This document shows positions 63,346 to 64,000 of a DNA stretch of 64,000 nucleotides, in pieces. The notes beneath the pieces were generated by a model. The model made no database searches. It saw only the letters and a list, made by a program, of their open reading frames with translations, and was not told the origin of the DNA. The DNA lies in contig CAMCVI010000002.1 in NCBI GenBank assembly GCA_945881885.1, positions 142,717 to 206,716 of the forward strand, written 5' to 3'. A program made the position numbers and the translations under genes. The DNA comes from Chryseobacterium gleum (GTDB taxonomy: Bacteria; Bacteroidota; Bacteroidia; Flavobacteriales; Flavobacteriaceae). Position 1 is the first letter of the stretch; every line of letters begins with the position of its first letter.

Positions 63346-63927
63346 ATGTACAAAGTAAAAAGAAAAGACCCAATATCCATTGAGTCATCATCTAAGAATG
63401 ACATTAATTGTATCAATACTAAACGAAATCCAATCCATCGAATATGCTTTTATAACCCAGAAAATGGTCATAGATTTTATACAGACGATGTAAAACTTAT
63501 GGTATTTAAGCGAAATAAACGAATTGATGAGTTTTTTGAAATATTTTCTTCTAAAAGCAAATACACAATGATAGAGTTTGGTTTTGATTTTAATATAACA
63601 AATAGGATTTCGGATATTTTATTAGTTATAAGAAGAAATTTTAAAAGAATAAATCTACCCTTGAGAGGATTTATTTGGATAGTGGATAAAGGAAAAATAA
63701 ATGGAACAATGCATTTTCATCTAACAGTAGTTACCGATGCTTTAGATTATTCTGGAAAACAACTTCCAAATCAATTAAAAATGAAATATAAAAACAAAAA
63801 AATTTATAGCAGATTTGTTGATAATAGGATAAGTTGGAAAGATTACTTAAAAAAAAAAGATATTATGTTCATTGGTAAAAATAAAAGAGTATTTGGTAAA
63901 AGTAATAAATTAATAAAAAAAGTGTAA
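63346..63927 (+). CDS. Probable HUH-type replication/relaxase protein
   Basis: A 193-residue protein with features of a rolling-circle Rep: a strand YTMIEFGF, the HUH motif in MHFHLTVVTD (His123-Phe-His125) preceded by FIWIVDKGKINGT, and a candidate active-site tyrosine in WKDYLKKKD (Tyr167) followed by lysines, the usual order of motifs. It is short, Lys-rich (the last 20 residues are strongly basic), and lacks a helicase. It could start replication or transfer of an integrated plasmid or ssDNA phage. Codon usage is more A-rich than in the core genes. The call rests on motifs only. Confidence 0.6.
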   Translation: MYKVKRKDPISIESSSKNDINCINTKRNPIHRICFYNPENGHRFYTDDVKLMVFKRNKRIDEFFEIFSSKSKYTMIEFGFDFNITNRISDILLVIRRNFKRINLPLRGFIWIVDKGKINGTMHFHLTVVTDALDYSGKQLPNQLKMKYKNKKIYSRFVDNRISWKDYLKKKDIMFIGKNKRVFGKSNKLIKKV

Positions 63928-63943
63928 TTAAAACGTTTAAAGT

Positions 63944-64000
63944 ATGTTAATGAAAAGATGTAAGGCAACTGGTAATTTATTTTATCCAAGAAGAGAAAAT
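63944..64000 (+). CDS. Start of a third element gene, cut by window end
   Basis: An ATG at 63944 opens a frame (MLMKRCKATGNLFYPRREN) that runs to the window edge; ATG at 63950 is an alternative start. It lies 16 bases after the HUH-type gene on the same strand. Nineteen codons are too few to name it. Confidence 0.35.
   Translation, partial: MLMKRCKATGNLFYPRREN

Overview
The window is AT-rich, densely packed bacterial chromosome that reads as a member of the Flavobacteriaceae (Bacteroidota), close to Flavobacterium. The reasons are: a type IX secretion/gliding lipoprotein (SprE/PorW); a sugar dehydrogenase with a T9SS C-terminal sorting domain; Bacteroidota-only families (DUF4270, DUF4292, DUF1569); a short NuoG; an ATP synthase split into atpBEFHAG and atpDC; and the Bacteroidota promoter signature TAnnTTTG upstream of many genes in place of Shine-Dalgarno-type signals.

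Region by region. 2-8824 (+): the end of the complex I operon, nuoF (5' cut) to nuoN, closed by a terminator shared with the converging genes. 8859-14382 (-): biotin genes bioF, a DUF2007 gene, bioD, bioA and a FabF-like ketoacyl synthase. They are broken up by two repeat tracts: a 106-bp tandem duplication before bioD, and 17 units of a 21-bp repeat between bioD and bioA. 14451-16311 (-): atpDC. 16461-20932 (-): a glycogen-synthase-like half protein, a DUF4270 lipoprotein and glmS. 21029-27373 (+): panC, panD, a YbhN-like membrane protein, an esterase-fold protein without its serine, radA and a secreted sugar dehydrogenase. 27389-31615 (-): a secreted unknown protein, an aldo/keto reductase, a DUF1569 protein, an OmpA-family lipoprotein and exonuclease III. 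31875-33668 (+): a fused two-acyltransferase aminolipid synthase (OlsF-like). 33702-45722 (-): a 2-hydroxyacid dehydrogenase, dusB, then an envelope cluster (EnvC-like M23 protein, LolB-like DUF4292 lipoprotein, TPR protein, sugar nucleotidyltransferase, dut, flippase), small genes and an S9 peptidase. 45868-51642 (-): atpBEFHAG with two small membrane genes upstream. 51666-58776 (-): bactofilin, sprE, mfd and a lipoprotein. 58953-62600: threonine dehydrogenase (+), a LolE/FtsX-like permease with an NTF2-like lipoprotein, rbfA (-), and methylmalonyl-CoA epimerase (+). 62695-64000: a CAU-anticodon tRNA followed by what looks like the edge of an integrated mobile element (HTH protein, HUH-type replication protein, a third truncated gene).

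Together the genes cover respiration (complex I and F-type ATP synthase), cofactor synthesis (biotin, pantothenate), envelope building (GlmS, aminolipids, lipoprotein sorting, flippase, amidase activation, T9SS) and DNA repair (RadA, Mfd, Xth). Nearly everything is core flavobacterial content. The parts that stand out are the biotin-operon ketoacyl synthase, the 21-bp repeat array, several enzyme-fold proteins that have lost catalytic residues, promoters placed so close to the start codon that the mRNA should be leaderless, and the tRNA-adjacent element at the right edge. No searches were run; positions of short sites were read by eye.
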